Counted from the first letter of the stretch, positions 36,195-47,230 are shown. The stretch is DNA of 64,000 nt from Mycolicibacterium sp. (GCF_016462545.1 NZ_JAEMTA010000026.1:1-64000), one strand, 5' to 3'. Numbers and translations are program-made. The notes: generated by a model from the letters alone, not told the origin.

Positions 36195-36731
36195 TCATCT
36201 GAGTTCCCTGCCGAACGCCTTGGCGACCTGCAGCAGGAATCCCACGCCGCGCCCGACGTCGGGATCCTTGGCCGCTCGAAGGATGCCGAAGAAACCCTTT
36301 GGAACGTTGCGGTCTTGATCGGCGGCCACCTTGCCCTCGACCAGGGCATCGCCCAGCTTTGCGAGCACCTTGGTCGCCTCCGGATCGGTGAGCCGCGATG
36401 CCAGTAGCTCGTTGATCGCGGGCGCCGCACCGACGAGCGAGAAGAAGAGCGGTCCCAGGCTCTGGGCGAAGCCCCCGGCCATGGCCTTCATCGACTCGAT
36501 CGAGGGGGCGGCCCCCTTGGCGTCTCCCTTGAATTCACCTATCGCCGAGGTGAGATTGTCACTGAGCGTGTCGCTGCGCCGCACCATCGCGTCGAGCCCC
36601 GAGACCAAGATCGCCAACAGGTCAGCGTGTTCGAGCAACGAGTTCAGCGATTCCGCCACCCGCGGGTCGTCCAGCTTCTCGCGAAGCCGGTCGGCAGGTG
36701 TCACGTCGAGAGCCTGACCGTTTGCTGTCAT
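36195..36731 (-). CDS. DUF1641 protein, first gene of hydrogenase operon
   Basis: The 178-aa, Ala/Leu-rich helical protein contains the DUF1641 pattern (ESLNSLLEHADLLAILVSGL near the start, then AKDPDVGRGVGFLLQVAKAFG). DUF1641 proteins occur beside group 1h hydrogenases and formate-dehydrogenase-like enzymes; their role is unknown. ATG 36731 (MTANGQAL) is preferred over 36746. The gene is 71 bases before hhyS on the same strand, and the promoter should lie in the gap shared with the divergent AraC gene. Confidence 0.8.
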   Translation of the reverse strand: MTANGQALDVTPADRLREKLDDPRVAESLNSLLEHADLLAILVSGLDAMVRRSDTLSDNLTSAIGEFKGDAKGAAPSIESMKAMAGGFAQSLGPLFFSLVGAAPAINELLASRLTDPEATKVLAKLGDALVEGKVAADQDRNVPKGFFGILRAAKDPDVGRGVGFLLQVAKAFGRELR

Positions 36732-36821
36732 TGCGCCTCCATGCATCGGATGTGGCCCTGCTCACAAGCTAGCTCTCCGAAGTGGCTGCGCCTATCGCCA
36801 TTACGCAGATACTGTCAGGAT

Positions 36822-36848
36822 TGCGCACACTTCAATGCGCTGGTGCGC
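36822..36848. promoter_or_regulatory. Cluster of TGCGC repeats upstream of hydrogenase operon and AraC gene
   Basis: TGCGC occurs at 36822-36826, 36836-36840 and 36844-36848 as direct repeats in the 204-base gap between the DUF1641 and AraC genes. Direct repeats near -35 regions are typical AraC-type sites, so this is a candidate control site for the hydrogenase operon. The rest of the gap shows no clear gene. Confidence 0.35.
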
Positions 36849-36935
36849 AGCGAGATTGAGCCGAGTAGGCATGAACGACGTCGACCACCTAGGTGAGGCT
36901 GCGCTCAGGCGTGCCCCGTCCGGCGGACCCGGGCC

Positions 36936-37997
36936 ATGTCCCGCCTGAGGCGACTCGGCTTCATCGACGTCACCCACACCGACGATCCGGTGCGTCGCAA
37001 GGTCCGGTCGCGCGGCGTACCGCCGGCGCTGACCACCAACGAGGTGTTCTACAGCGAGGACGTCCGCGAAGCCACCAAGCTGATCGGTCGGGCGTTGTCT
37101 CCCTTGGCGCTCCGCGTCGCGGACGACAGTGTGGACGGATTCGCCGCGGGCATGCACGGCGTGCGATTGCGCAACGTCAGCATGCTCTACTTCGACCTAC
37201 ACGTACCCGCCACGATCGACATCCCGCACCACGGCGACTACTTCGCCGTGCACATGCCCATGAACGGCAGCGCCCTCGTCAGCCATCGCGGAAAGACGTT
37301 CGAAGCCAACAGCATTTGCTCGCTGGTGAGCAGCCCCGGCACGTCCCTGACGATGCGTCTCGATCTGGACTCCCCACAACTGGTCATCCGGATCGAGGAA
37401 CCGGCGATGGCCGCCTATCTCACGCGGGTGATCGGCCGGAGCCTGCAGCACCCGTTGGCATTCGAGCCCGAGTTCGACCTCACCAGCGAGGCGGCGATGC
37501 GCTGGCACGCCGCCGTGCAACTGATCCACACCGAGGTGTTCCACGCCGGCTCGTTGGTCGCGCGCGGACAGGGCATCGGCGCGGTCGAGGATCTCGTGAT
37601 GAGCAGCCTCCTGCACCTGCAGCCCTCCAACTACTTTGCCGAGTTCACCTCGCCCGGCCGTGCGGACAAGCGCGGCGCGGTGGTCCAGGCGGCGATCGAC
37701 TACCTCGACGACCATCTGGCCGAACACATCACCATGAACTCGGTGGCCGATGCGGTGCACATGAGTGTCCGCGCCGTACAGCAGGGATTCCACGAGCAAC
37801 TCGGCATGACACCGATGACCTACGTGCGCGAACGCCGCCTGGAGCGGGTCCACGAAGAGCTCATGGATGCCACCCCCGCCGATGGCGTTACCGTGACCGC
37901 CGTCGCCGAACGGTGGGGTTTTCACCACCTGGGCAGCTTCGGCGGCGAGTACCGCAAGCGGTGGGGCGAGTCACCGTCCCAGACCCTGCGTCGCTAG
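36936..37997 (+). CDS. AraC-family transcriptional regulator beside hydrogenase genes
   Basis: The 353-aa protein has an N-terminal cupin-like sensing region of the AraC_binding_2 type (DLHVPATIDIPHHGDYFAVHMP). The C-terminal AraC DNA-binding domain has two helix-turn-helices (ITMNSVADAVHMSVRAVQQG, and TAVAERWGFHHLGSFGGEYRK with the typical RWGF..LGSF..EYRKRWGESP ending). It sits between the structural hydrogenase operon (divergent) and the hyp genes (convergent, stops overlapping by 4 bases). Control of hydrogenase expression is a reasonable inference. Confidence 0.8.
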   Translation: MSRLRRLGFIDVTHTDDPVRRKVRSRGVPPALTTNEVFYSEDVREATKLIGRALSPLALRVADDSVDGFAAGMHGVRLRNVSMLYFDLHVPATIDIPHHGDYFAVHMPMNGSALVSHRGKTFEANSICSLVSSPGTSLTMRLDLDSPQLVIRIEEPAMAAYLTRVIGRSLQHPLAFEPEFDLTSEAAMRWHAAVQLIHTEVFHAGSLVARGQGIGAVEDLVMSSLLHLQPSNYFAEFTSPGRADKRGAVVQAAIDYLDDHLAEHITMNSVADAVHMSVRAVQQGFHEQLGMTPMTYVRERRLERVHEELMDATPADGVTVTAVAERWGFHHLGSFGGEYRKRWGESPSQTLRR

Positions 37998-39107
37998 CAG
38001 ATGCGTGGAAGCTGTTCGCCCAGTTCGCGTTCGATGACACGCGTAGTGCCGAACGACGTCCGCCCCACCGCCATCCCGGGATGCTCCACGACCGCCCGAC
38101 CGATGACGGTCGCACCGGAACCTTCGGGGTGTGCGCGCATCGCAGCGAGCACCGCCTCGGTGGCCGCGGGGTCGACGAATGCGATGAGCTTCCCCTCGTT
38201 GGCCACCTGAAGCGGATCCAATCCCAGAAAGCCGCACGCCGAGGCGACCGCCTCCGGCACGGGGATGGCGGCCTCGTCGAGGGTGATCCCGACGCCTGCT
38301 GCCCTGGCGATCTCGATGATGGATGCGACCAGACCACCACGGGTGGGATCGCGTAGGGCGTGAATTCGACCGCCTGCGTCGTTGGCCGACAGCATCGTGG
38401 CGACCAGTCCGTGCAGTGGCGCGCTGTCGGTGGTCACGACCGTACCGAAGTCGATTCCCTCGCGGACACTCATGATCGCGACACCGTGCTCACCGACGTT
38501 GCCCGAGACGATGACGTCGTCCCCGGGACGCACCCGGTCGGGTCCGATGTCGACGCCGTCCGGAATCACCCCGACACCCGCAGTGTTGACGAAGAGCTGA
38601 TCCGCGCTGCCCCGTCCGACCACCTTGGTATCGCCGGTCACGATGCCGACACCCGCGTGGTCGGCTGCCTTGCCCATCGCTTGCGCGATGCGGCCGAGCA
38701 ACTCCAACTCCAGACCCTCCTCGAGGATGAACCCCGCCGTGAGGCCGAGAGGCTGAGCCCCGCTCATCGCGAGGTCGTTGATGGTGCCGTTGACGGCCAG
38801 ATCCCCGATGCAGCCGCCGGGAAAGAACAGCGGCTGAACCACATAGGAGTCGGTGGAGACCGCAATCCGCCCGGCAGCCACGGTCAGCACCGCCGAGTCA
38901 CGCGAGGGCCCTGCGAGTCCGGACCCCGAACCGAACGCCGGCAGGAACAGGTTCTCGATGAGCTCCTCGGACAGGATGCCGCCGCCGCCGTGCCCCATGA
39001 CGATGCGTTTGGTCTCCCGCAGCGGCAGCGGACACACCCAGTCCGCCGGATCGATGGCCGTCACGACCTCGATTCCCCGGTCGCTCGGCTCCTGCCCGCC
39101 GACAGGA

Positions 39108-39115
<8 letters not shown>
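37994..39115 (-). CDS. hypE: Hydrogenase maturation factor HypE
   Basis: The 373-aa PurM-like ATPase ends in PRIC, the C-terminal cysteine that receives the carbamoyl group from HypF. HypE dehydrates it to a thiocyanate, the source of the cyanide ligands of the NiFe site. The ATP-binding region is visible (MGHGGGGILSEELIENLF, GTINDLAMSGAQP, TGDTKVV). ATG 39115 (MSDPVGGQEP) is preferred over 39166. It overlaps hypD by 8 bases. Confidence 0.96.
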
Positions 39116-40204
<1,089 letters not shown>

Positions 40205-40208
<4 letters not shown>

Positions 40209-40489
40209 GCCGGAGCCCGGCGGTCGTCGGCGCCCGAGGACTGAACGCCTGCGAGCTCCTCTTCGAGGATGCCGAGCTCGGCGAACATCTTCAGGGTGTT
40301 GTTGGCGGATTCCTCGTCGAGCCGGTTCAGGGCGAAACCGGCGTGCACGATCGTGTATTCACCGACCTCGAGATCCGGCAGGTAGGCCAGGCAGACCTTC
40401 TTGGTGGTGCCGCCGAAGTCGACGGTCGCCATTCTGGTGCCCGACTCGTCCCAGATCGTGGTTATCTTGCCGGGGATTCCGAGGCACAT
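40205..40489 (-). CDS. hypC: Hydrogenase maturation chaperone HypC
   Basis: The 94-aa protein begins MCLGIPGKI; the essential Cys2 holds iron during ligand assembly with HypD and delivers it to the large subunit. The start is set by this motif, at ATG 40489, although the frame is open far upstream. It overlaps the end of hypF by 28 bases and hypD by 4. Confidence 0.95.
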
Positions 40490-42795
40490 AGGCCACTTCC
40501 TTCTCTCGAGGTTCGTTGCAGTGCCGCCGCGACGACCGCCTGGCCCAGCGCCAGCCCGCCGTCGTTGCACGGCAGGACGCGATGGGTGAGCACGTCGAAA
40601 CCGCGGTCCTGCAGTCCGTTTCGAATGCCCTCCAGCAGGAGCCGGTTGGCGAAGACACCGCCGGTCAGGCCGATCGTCGCGATCCCGGCGGTCCGCGCGC
40701 ACGCGACGGCGTTCCGAACCGTGGCGCGGATGACGGCGTCGTGGAAGGCAGCCGCCAACTCGGCGGTCGCGACACCGGCCCGAATGCCGTCGACCAACCC
40801 GACGATGACGGGCCGCGGGTCGACGAGACCGTCGGAGCAGTCGAAGTCGATCGGCGCCATTCCCGGCCGTCCCGTTCGCGCGAGCTGCTCCAATTCGATG
40901 GCGGCCTGACCTTCATAGGTCACCTCCTGGCAGACGCCCAGCAGGCTGGACACCGCGTCGAACAGCCGACCCATGCTGGTCGTCGTCACGCAGCCGACGC
41001 CCCGCGGAAGCTGCTGAGCCAGAACGTGCCGACCGTCGGTTCCGACGTGGGCGACGGGTGCGAGGTCGGCGTCCCAGCCGACGTCGGCCCTCGACATCAG
41101 GTCGAGCGCGATGCGCGCAGGTTGTCGCGCTGCACCGTCGCCGCCGGGGAGGGCGAAGGGTGCGAGATGCCCGACGCGGACGAACCGGGACGTCTCGACG
41201 ACGGCCAGAAACTCACCGCCCCAGATGGTTCCGTCGCTGCCGTATCCGGTGCCGTCGTAGGCGACCGCGAGCATCGGGCTACCGAGGCGTCCGTGCTCGG
41301 CCAACAGCGAGACGGCGTGCGCGTGGTGGTGCTGTACCCGGACCGTCGGCTGACCCCGGCGCTGTGCCCAGCCGGTGGTCGCGTAACCGGGGTGCAGGTC
41401 GCAGGCGATCAGCGCCGGCCGACGATCCGTCATGTGGGCCAGGTGATCGAGCGCCCCGGTGAAGCAGGACTGGGTCCGCGGGTCCGCCATGTCGCCGAGG
41501 TGCGACGACATGTGTGCGTAGCCGTCGGAGGCCATCAGGCAGAACGTGGTCTTGAGGTCACCGCCGGTCGCCAAGATCACCGGGACGTCGTCCTCGGCAG
41601 CGGGCACCGACACCGGCAGTGGCGCGTACCCGCGCGAGCGCCGAAGCGGCAGTGCCGCGTCATGGTCGTCCACGGTCAGCACCGAGTCCTCGCACGGCAC
41701 GTGGATCGGGCGGTCGTGGGCGAGCACACCGTCGGCCAGTCCATCGATCCAGTCGAGGTCGTCGTCACGGAAGACGATCGGCGATCCGCCGGCGTTCGCC
41801 GATGTCATGACGAGTGCTGCGCCGAGACGTTCGAACAGCAGATGATGGACGGGCGAATAGGCCAGCATCACGCCGACATCGAGGAGGCCGGGGGCAACGC
41901 GCCCCGACACCGCGCCCGGCACGGCCGGTACCAGGACGATCGGGGCCGCCGAGGACGTCAGCAGCGCCGCGGCGGCGTCCGAGATCTCGGCGATCCGGCG
42001 GGCCGCAGACACATTCGGGACCATCACCGCGAAGGGCTTCGCGGGTCGCGACTTGCGGCGGCGCAACTCGGCGACCGCTGCGTCGGTGTCCGCGCGGCAG
42101 GCCAGGTGGTAGCCGCCGATCCCCTTCACCGCAGCGATGCCGCCCGCCTCGATGACGGCTACGGCGGCCGCGATCGGATCCGCGCCGTCACCGGGCCCCG
42201 TCCACGTCAACGCCGGCCCGCAGTCGGGGCACGCGATGGTTTGCGCGTGGAAGCGACGGTCCGAAGGATCGCGGTACTCGATGGCGCACCGGTCGCACAT
42301 CGGAAAGTTCGCCATCGTCGTGGCCGGACGGTCGTACGGCAGATCGGTGATCACCGTGTAGCGCGGCCCACAGTTGGTGCACGTGATGAATGGGTGGCCG
42401 AACCGTCGATCTGCAGGGTCGTTCATCTCGCGCAGGCAGTCGGCGCACATCGCGATGTCGGGCGGTACCAGGGTGCGGGTGGCGCCGGTGGACGTGCTCT
42501 CGACGATGCGGAAGTCGAGATCGCCCAGTGGGGCGACCTCGGTCACGCGGAACGTGTCGATTCGCGCCCGCGGTGGCGGAGCACCCCACAGCTCGGCGAC
42601 GGCCTCGTCCACCGCGTCGGCAGCACCCTCGAATTCGCAATGGACTGAACCGGAGTCGTTGCGGACGAAGCCGGTGACACCGCGGGCCTCGGCGATGCGA
42701 GCGACAGCAGGACGGAACCCGACACCTTGAACGACTCCCGTGATGTCGAGCCTCGACCGCACCGCCGTGATGGACGCACGCCGAACACGCTTCAT
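40462..42795 (-). CDS. hypF: Carbamoyltransferase HypF
   Basis: The 777-aa enzyme makes the carbamoyl group used for cyanide ligands. Domains in order are: acylphosphatase (GVVQGVGFRP, about 20-29), two zinc-finger pairs (CADC, CTNC, CDRC, CPDC), YrdC-like (GGIAAVKGIGGYHLACRAD, RRRKSRPAKPFAVM), and a carbamoyltransferase end with HHHAHAVS and AYDGTGYG. ATG 42795 is chosen; an in-frame start at 42828 would add 11 residues. It heads hypFCDE and is divergent from hypAB. Confidence 0.96.
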   Translation of the reverse strand: MKRVRRASITAVRSRLDITGVVQGVGFRPAVARIAEARGVTGFVRNDSGSVHCEFEGAADAVDEAVAELWGAPPPRARIDTFRVTEVAPLGDLDFRIVESTSTGATRTLVPPDIAMCADCLREMNDPADRRFGHPFITCTNCGPRYTVITDLPYDRPATTMANFPMCDRCAIEYRDPSDRRFHAQTIACPDCGPALTWTGPGDGADPIAAAVAVIEAGGIAAVKGIGGYHLACRADTDAAVAELRRRKSRPAKPFAVMVPNVSAARRIAEISDAAAALLTSSAAPIVLVPAVPGAVSGRVAPGLLDVGVMLAYSPVHHLLFERLGAALVMTSANAGGSPIVFRDDDLDWIDGLADGVLAHDRPIHVPCEDSVLTVDDHDAALPLRRSRGYAPLPVSVPAAEDDVPVILATGGDLKTTFCLMASDGYAHMSSHLGDMADPRTQSCFTGALDHLAHMTDRRPALIACDLHPGYATTGWAQRRGQPTVRVQHHHAHAVSLLAEHGRLGSPMLAVAYDGTGYGSDGTIWGGEFLAVVETSRFVRVGHLAPFALPGGDGAARQPARIALDLMSRADVGWDADLAPVAHVGTDGRHVLAQQLPRGVGCVTTTSMGRLFDAVSSLLGVCQEVTYEGQAAIELEQLARTGRPGMAPIDFDCSDGLVDPRPVIVGLVDGIRAGVATAELAAAFHDAVIRATVRNAVACARTAGIATIGLTGGVFANRLLLEGIRNGLQDRGFDVLTHRVLPCNDGGLALGQAVVAAALQRTSREGSGLCASESPAR

Positions 42796-43004
42796 AGGCC
42801 TCCCGGGCACTGCAACCAGTCGCGTCAATGGGCTGTAGACACGGCCTGGTCACTTCAGGCTAGACCTGGATCCTGGCGGCGACGCCGACAATCGACCAGG
42901 GACTTTGGTCATCACTTCTTCATGACGGTTCCGCACGCGCGGCGCGTCGGCAAGGAATAGTGTGCGCACCATCGACGACGAACACGGACCGACGGCGACA
43001 CGCC
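42796..43004. promoter_or_regulatory. Divergent promoter region of hypFCDE and hypAB
   Basis: This 209-base gap separates hypF and hypA and must hold both promoters. A short inverted repeat TCAT-N9-ATGA lies near 42909-42925. No strong -35/-10 pair or terminator was seen. It contains no gene. Confidence 0.4.
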
Positions 43005-43397
43005 GTGCATGAGTTGTCGCTGTGCCAAGCGATCGCCGGCGTCGTGAAGACTCACGCCGCCGGGAGACGCGTGGACGTCGTGCGACTTCAGGTCGGTGCG
43101 CTGCGTCAGGTCGTGCCCGACTCGCTGGCGTTCTGTTGGACGTTGGTGCGGGACTTCGCGGGCATGCAGGATGCGCAACTCGAACTGCACCTAATCGCAG
43201 CGGCCGTCGCGTGCCGGTCGTGCGGGACGGAGTCGGAGATCGCGTCACGCTTCTCGGTCGCCTGTCCCACGTGCGGCAGCGCCGACGTGGAGGTCATCCG
43301 CGGCGAGGAATTCATGGTCACGTCCATCGAGGTCGGTGACCCCGTCGACCTGGAATCGGACGTCGCCGAATCATCGAAAGGTGTTCCACATGGGTAG
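43005..43397 (+). CDS. hypA: Hydrogenase nickel chaperone HypA
   Basis: The 130-aa protein begins V(M)HELSLCQAI, and the GTG at 43005 is chosen because HypA requires His2 to bind nickel. Zinc ligands are Cys70, Cys73, Cys87 and Cys90 (ACRSCG and ACPTCG). An in-frame ATG-like start 15 codons upstream would bury the His2 and is rejected. It works with HypB in Ni insertion into the large subunit. Overlaps hypB by 8 bases. Confidence 0.94.
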   Translation: MHELSLCQAIAGVVKTHAAGRRVDVVRLQVGALRQVVPDSLAFCWTLVRDFAGMQDAQLELHLIAAAVACRSCGTESEIASRFSVACPTCGSADVEVIRGEEFMVTSIEVGDPVDLESDVAESSKGVPHG

Positions 43398-44142
43398 GTT
43401 TCACCGTCACGACGACGGCACCGAGCACAGCCACGACCACGATCACGGGGACCACGGCGGATATGACACCGGATCCCAGCGCATCGACGTGCTGGAGTCG
43501 ATCTTCGCCGAGAACGACGTACGAGCCGACATCAACCGCACTGCGTTCGAGAGCAACGGCGTCCGTGCCCTGAACCTCATGAGCTCGCCGGGATCGGGCA
43601 AGACCACGATCCTCGCCGCAACGCTCGACGAGCTTCGCGGCGACGTGGCCGTCGGCGTCATCGAGGGTGACATCGCCACCGACCTCGATGCCGCCAAACT
43701 GGCGGGACGTGGTGCGCAGGTCTCACTTCTGAACACCAGCAACGGTTTTGGCGGCGAATGCCACCTCGATGCCCCGATGGTGAACCGCGCTCTGACCGGA
43801 CTCGACCTGACCGCCCTGGATCTCGTCATCGTGGAGAACGTCGGAAACCTGGTCTGCCCGGCCGAATTCGACGTGGGTGAGCACGCGAAGGTGATGGTCT
43901 ACTCGATCACCGAGGGAGAGGACAAACCGCTGAAGTATCCGGTGATGTTCCGCTCGGTGGACGTGGTGTTGCTCAACAAGATCGATCTGGAACCGCACCT
44001 CGATGCCGACGTCGCCACCTACGTCGAGCACGTTCGGCAGGTCAACCCCGGCGCCCTGGTGCTACCGCTGAGTGCACGCACGGGCGAGGGCATGGCGGCG
44101 TGGTACGCCTGGCTACGAGACTTCGCCCGGCACGTACCGTGA
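43390..44142 (+). CDS. hypB: Hydrogenase nickel-insertion GTPase HypB
   Basis: The 250-aa GTPase has a His-rich N-terminus (His5, 7, 13, 15, 17, 19, 22) that can store nickel, and a P-loop SSPGSGKTT near residues 65-73. Further motifs are IEGDIATD, the metal site ECHLDAPMV, VENVGNLVCP and LLNKIDL. It drives nickel delivery with HypA. ATG 43390 (MGRFHRHDDG) is preferred. Its end is 9 bases from the convergent PucR gene. Confidence 0.96.
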   Translation: MGRFHRHDDGTEHSHDHDHGDHGGYDTGSQRIDVLESIFAENDVRADINRTAFESNGVRALNLMSSPGSGKTTILAATLDELRGDVAVGVIEGDIATDLDAAKLAGRGAQVSLLNTSNGFGGECHLDAPMVNRALTGLDLTALDLVIVENVGNLVCPAEFDVGEHAKVMVYSITEGEDKPLKYPVMFRSVDVVLLNKIDLEPHLDADVATYVEHVRQVNPGALVLPLSARTGEGMAAWYAWLRDFARHVP

Positions 44143-44151
44143 GGATGCCCA

Positions 44152-45627
44152 CTACCCCGGCAGCGCCGCCCTGGCCTTGAGCGCCAACCACAGCTCCATT
44201 CGGTCGTCACCATCGTCGAGGCGCCTCCCCGTCAACCTGGCGATGCGGTCGATTCGATTTCGAACAGTGTTGCGGTGCAGGGAAAGTCGGTGCGCCGCCG
44301 GATCCCACGCGCCGTTGGCGCGCAGCCATTGGTCCAGGGTGCGCAACAGTTCCAACCGGTCACGCGGATCCAGCTGATCCAACGGGGCCAGCACCGCGTC
44401 GGCGAAGCCCCGAACCACGTCCGGCGTGCCGAGTGCAAGCAGCAGCGACACCGTTTCGCCCTCGGTCGTGGTGACGACGCGACCGAGGTGCTCGCTGATC
44501 GGGAGCAGCGAGCGGGCCTGCATCGCCGAGACCGCCAGGGTCTCCGGAGCGGTAGCGGCGCCGATTCCCGCGGGCAGCCCAGCCGCGTGAGTGGCCAAGG
44601 CCTCGATCAACGACGTCGGGTCACCGTGGGCGATCTCCACCGTCGCACCGTGCACCCGCACGAGCGCGCCGTCCAGCCCGAGGTGCAATCGGAACGCCAG
44701 CGCCTCTGCATCTTCGGAGGCGATCACCGCCACCTGGTAGTGCTCCCCCGTCAACCCGACGCCGACGGCGAGGTGTCGGGCGCGTTCGGGTTTCATTCCG
44801 GGCCGCAGCAACTGGGCGAAGACCTGGCCGCGGCGGCGTCGTTCAGGCTGATCGGAGAGGTTGCGTCGCTCGATGTCCAACGCGACGAGCGACACCAGGA
44901 CGGTCGACGAACTCCGCGACGTGACGTTCATGTCGGCGCCCAGTACGACGTAGGCCAGCGGCACCTCCGCCCCGACGGTATGCACCTCGAAGTCACCGAC
45001 CATCGACCACCCCCCGCCCGCCGTACGTGGGTGAAACGGGATCCGGCAGGCCTGCTCGACCACCGCGGCGTCCGTTCCAGGCGTCGCCGCCATCAGCCGT
45101 CCACCGCTGTCGCAGACCACGCACGGGGTGTCGCTCGCCTCGGCCCAGGCCGACAGCAGAGCTTGTAGCGGTGCAGCGCTCGTCGCGACCGCGGTCAGTC
45201 GACGGTTGATCTCCATCGCGGACTGCAGGTCTGCGCGTTCCTGCGCGGCGATGGTCTCGAAGACCCACTTGGTGACGGCGATGAACGGCGTCTCGTCGGG
45301 CACGATCAGCAGGGGGACGCCGACGTCCTGGGCCGCGGCACGCAGCGCGTCGGGGCATTCCTGGTAGGGCAGGCCGTGTCCGAGGCCGAGCGCGACGGCC
45401 GCGACCCCCGCGGCCGCGCATTCGGAGAGATAGGCGTGGCACGCGGATCGGTTCATCGGCACGAGCAGACCCACGGTCATGAGCAGTTCCCCGCCGCGCA
45501 ACCAGTCACCTGGGGACGTCAGCTCCGACACGTGGGCGGAGCCGACCTCGCGGTCGAGGCCCTCCGCGCCGGCCACGACCTGCAGATTCAGCGATGAATC
45601 GGCGACGATGTCGCCGACCGTGATCAC
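44152..45627 (-). CDS. PucR-family transcriptional regulator
   Basis: The 491-aa protein has the N-terminal PucR-like region (MITVGDIVADSSLNLQVVAG, LTSPGDWLRGGELLMTVG) and a C-terminal helix-turn-helix of the PucR type (RLSLHRNTVRNRIDRIARLTG). Members control purine catabolism or amino-acid and guanidino-compound use. The divergent permease and ureohydrolase genes, 124 bases away, are the probable targets. Confidence 0.85.
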   Translation of the reverse strand: MITVGDIVADSSLNLQVVAGAEGLDREVGSAHVSELTSPGDWLRGGELLMTVGLLVPMNRSACHAYLSECAAAGVAAVALGLGHGLPYQECPDALRAAAQDVGVPLLIVPDETPFIAVTKWVFETIAAQERADLQSAMEINRRLTAVATSAAPLQALLSAWAEASDTPCVVCDSGGRLMAATPGTDAAVVEQACRIPFHPRTAGGGWSMVGDFEVHTVGAEVPLAYVVLGADMNVTSRSSSTVLVSLVALDIERRNLSDQPERRRRGQVFAQLLRPGMKPERARHLAVGVGLTGEHYQVAVIASEDAEALAFRLHLGLDGALVRVHGATVEIAHGDPTSLIEALATHAAGLPAGIGAATAPETLAVSAMQARSLLPISEHLGRVVTTTEGETVSLLLALGTPDVVRGFADAVLAPLDQLDPRDRLELLRTLDQWLRANGAWDPAAHRLSLHRNTVRNRIDRIARLTGRRLDDGDDRMELWLALKARAALPG

Positions 45628-45751
45628 GGCTCACCAGCCCAGTTGTACATTTCGCCCAATCTTAATGGACACATTGAACAGTTCGGCCATGGTGGCTGAT
45701 CGGACACCGGCGCATGGTGACAGGCAACACACCAACCGCCTCAGGAGCGCC

Positions 45752-47230
45752 ATGTCATCCCCCACCCCCGTGGCCAATGATGGCCGCACCGGCTCGATGA
45801 TCGAGACCCGGTCCATCGACTACGTTCCCGACGACGAGCGCCACGGCAAGGTGTCGCACCAGGGCCCGTTCTGGTTCGTCGGCAACTTCCAACCCTTCAC
45901 CTTGGCGCTGGGCTTCGTCGGCCCGAGCCTTGGGCTTTCGCTGTGGTGGACGATCGTCGCAGGCATCGCAGGCATCGCGTTCGGCACGCTCTTCATGGCC
46001 TTCCACGCGACCCAGGGTCCGGTGCTCGGCCTCCCCCAGATGATCCAATCGAGGGCGCAATTCGGGTACCGCGGCGTGTTGCTGCCGCTGATCGGCACCC
46101 TGTTCACCTTCGTCGGCTTCAACGTCGTGGACGTCGTCATCATCAAGTCCGGCCTGCAGTCCATCTTCGGCTGGAATCCCGTCATCGTGGCGGTCGTCAT
46201 CACCGTCGTCGCGGCGCTCGTCGCGATCTTCGGACACGATCTGCTGCACAAGACGTTTCGGGTGTTGTTCTGGATCTCGCTGCCGCTGTGGATCGTCCTG
46301 ACCTGTGGCGTCCTGTTCGGTGGCGTCACTGGAACGGTCTCCACCCCAGGAGGTTTCACGTTCGTCGCGTTCTTGGTGCAGTTCAGCGTCGCGGCGTCCT
46401 ACAACATCACCTATGCGCCCTACGTCTCCGACTACAGCCGCTACCTGCCGCGGACCACCAAGCCGTCGGCGATCATCGCGTCCGTGTTCCTCGGCGCCTC
46501 GGCGTCGCCCGCGTGGTTGATCCCCCTCGGTGCGTGGATGGCGACCTACCTCGGCGCGAGCGACGCGCTGGCCGGCATCAACCAGACGGGCAACGACACC
46601 TTCAACTACCTCGGTAGCGTGCTGGCGATCGTCTCTACCTTGGTGCTGGTCGCGACGATGGGCCTGAACGCCTACAGCGGCATGCTGACCGTCGTCACGG
46701 GCCTGGACTCACTGAAGTCGGTGAAGCCGACGCGCTACCTGCGCGTGGTGACCATCGTCGTGCTGGCGGTGGCGTGGCTGATCATGAGCCTGCTGCTCTC
46801 GAACGCGACGACCGCGCTGAACACGACGCTGCTGATCATGCTGTATCTGCTGGCACCGTGGACCGCCGTCAACCTGACCGATTACTTCTTCGTCCGCCGC
46901 GGTCACTACGCGATCGCAGATCTGTTCACCCCCAAGGGAATCTACGGCGCGTGGTCGTGGCGTGGGCTGGTCGCCTTCTCCGCCGGCGTCCTGGCCGAGA
47001 TTCCCTTCGTCGACCTGCCGTTCTTCGTCGGACCGGCCGCCGAGGCACTCGGCGAGGTCGACATCGCCTTCATCGTGGGCCTTCTGGTGTCGGGCGTGGT
47101 CTACATCGCGGTCACCAGATCGCTGGACGTGTCGAGCGAGCTCGCATTCATCGCGGCCAGTCCCGACATCGCCGATCCCGCGAGCACGCGGGACATCGCC
47201 GCGACGGTCGCCGAGGAGGAGAACCGTTGA
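45752..47230 (+). CDS. NCS1-family purine/cytosine permease
   Basis: The 492-aa protein has about 12 transmembrane segments and NCS1 signatures: WFVGNFQPFTLALGFVG, GLPQMIQSRAQFGYRG and YAPYVSDYSRYLP. It imports nucleobases, allantoin, hydantoins or related nitrogen compounds by sodium or proton symport. ATG 45752 follows TCAGGAGCGCC and is preferred to longer frames. Its stop overlaps the ureohydrolase start by 4 bases (TTGA), so transport and hydrolysis are one unit. Confidence 0.86.
   Translation: MSSPTPVANDGRTGSMIETRSIDYVPDDERHGKVSHQGPFWFVGNFQPFTLALGFVGPSLGLSLWWTIVAGIAGIAFGTLFMAFHATQGPVLGLPQMIQSRAQFGYRGVLLPLIGTLFTFVGFNVVDVVIIKSGLQSIFGWNPVIVAVVITVVAALVAIFGHDLLHKTFRVLFWISLPLWIVLTCGVLFGGVTGTVSTPGGFTFVAFLVQFSVAASYNITYAPYVSDYSRYLPRTTKPSAIIASVFLGASASPAWLIPLGAWMATYLGASDALAGINQTGNDTFNYLGSVLAIVSTLVLVATMGLNAYSGMLTVVTGLDSLKSVKPTRYLRVVTIVVLAVAWLIMSLLLSNATTALNTTLLIMLYLLAPWTAVNLTDYFFVRRGHYAIADLFTPKGIYGAWSWRGLVAFSAGVLAEIPFVDLPFFVGPAAEALGEVDIAFIVGLLVSGVVYIAVTRSLDVSSELAFIAASPDIADPASTRDIAATVAEEENR

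Noticed and set aside
36881..36900. IdeR-like iron box (CCTAGGTGAGGCT) before the AraC gene
   Set aside because: It matches too few positions of the IdeR consensus TTAGGTTAGGCTAACCTAA.
40516..42648. Open frame of 710 codons on the plus strand
   Set aside because: Antisense shadow of hypF; hypF has all its domains and motifs intact.
42960..43004. Earlier start for hypA at 42960
   Set aside because: HypA needs His at position 2 for nickel binding; only the GTG at 43005 gives it.
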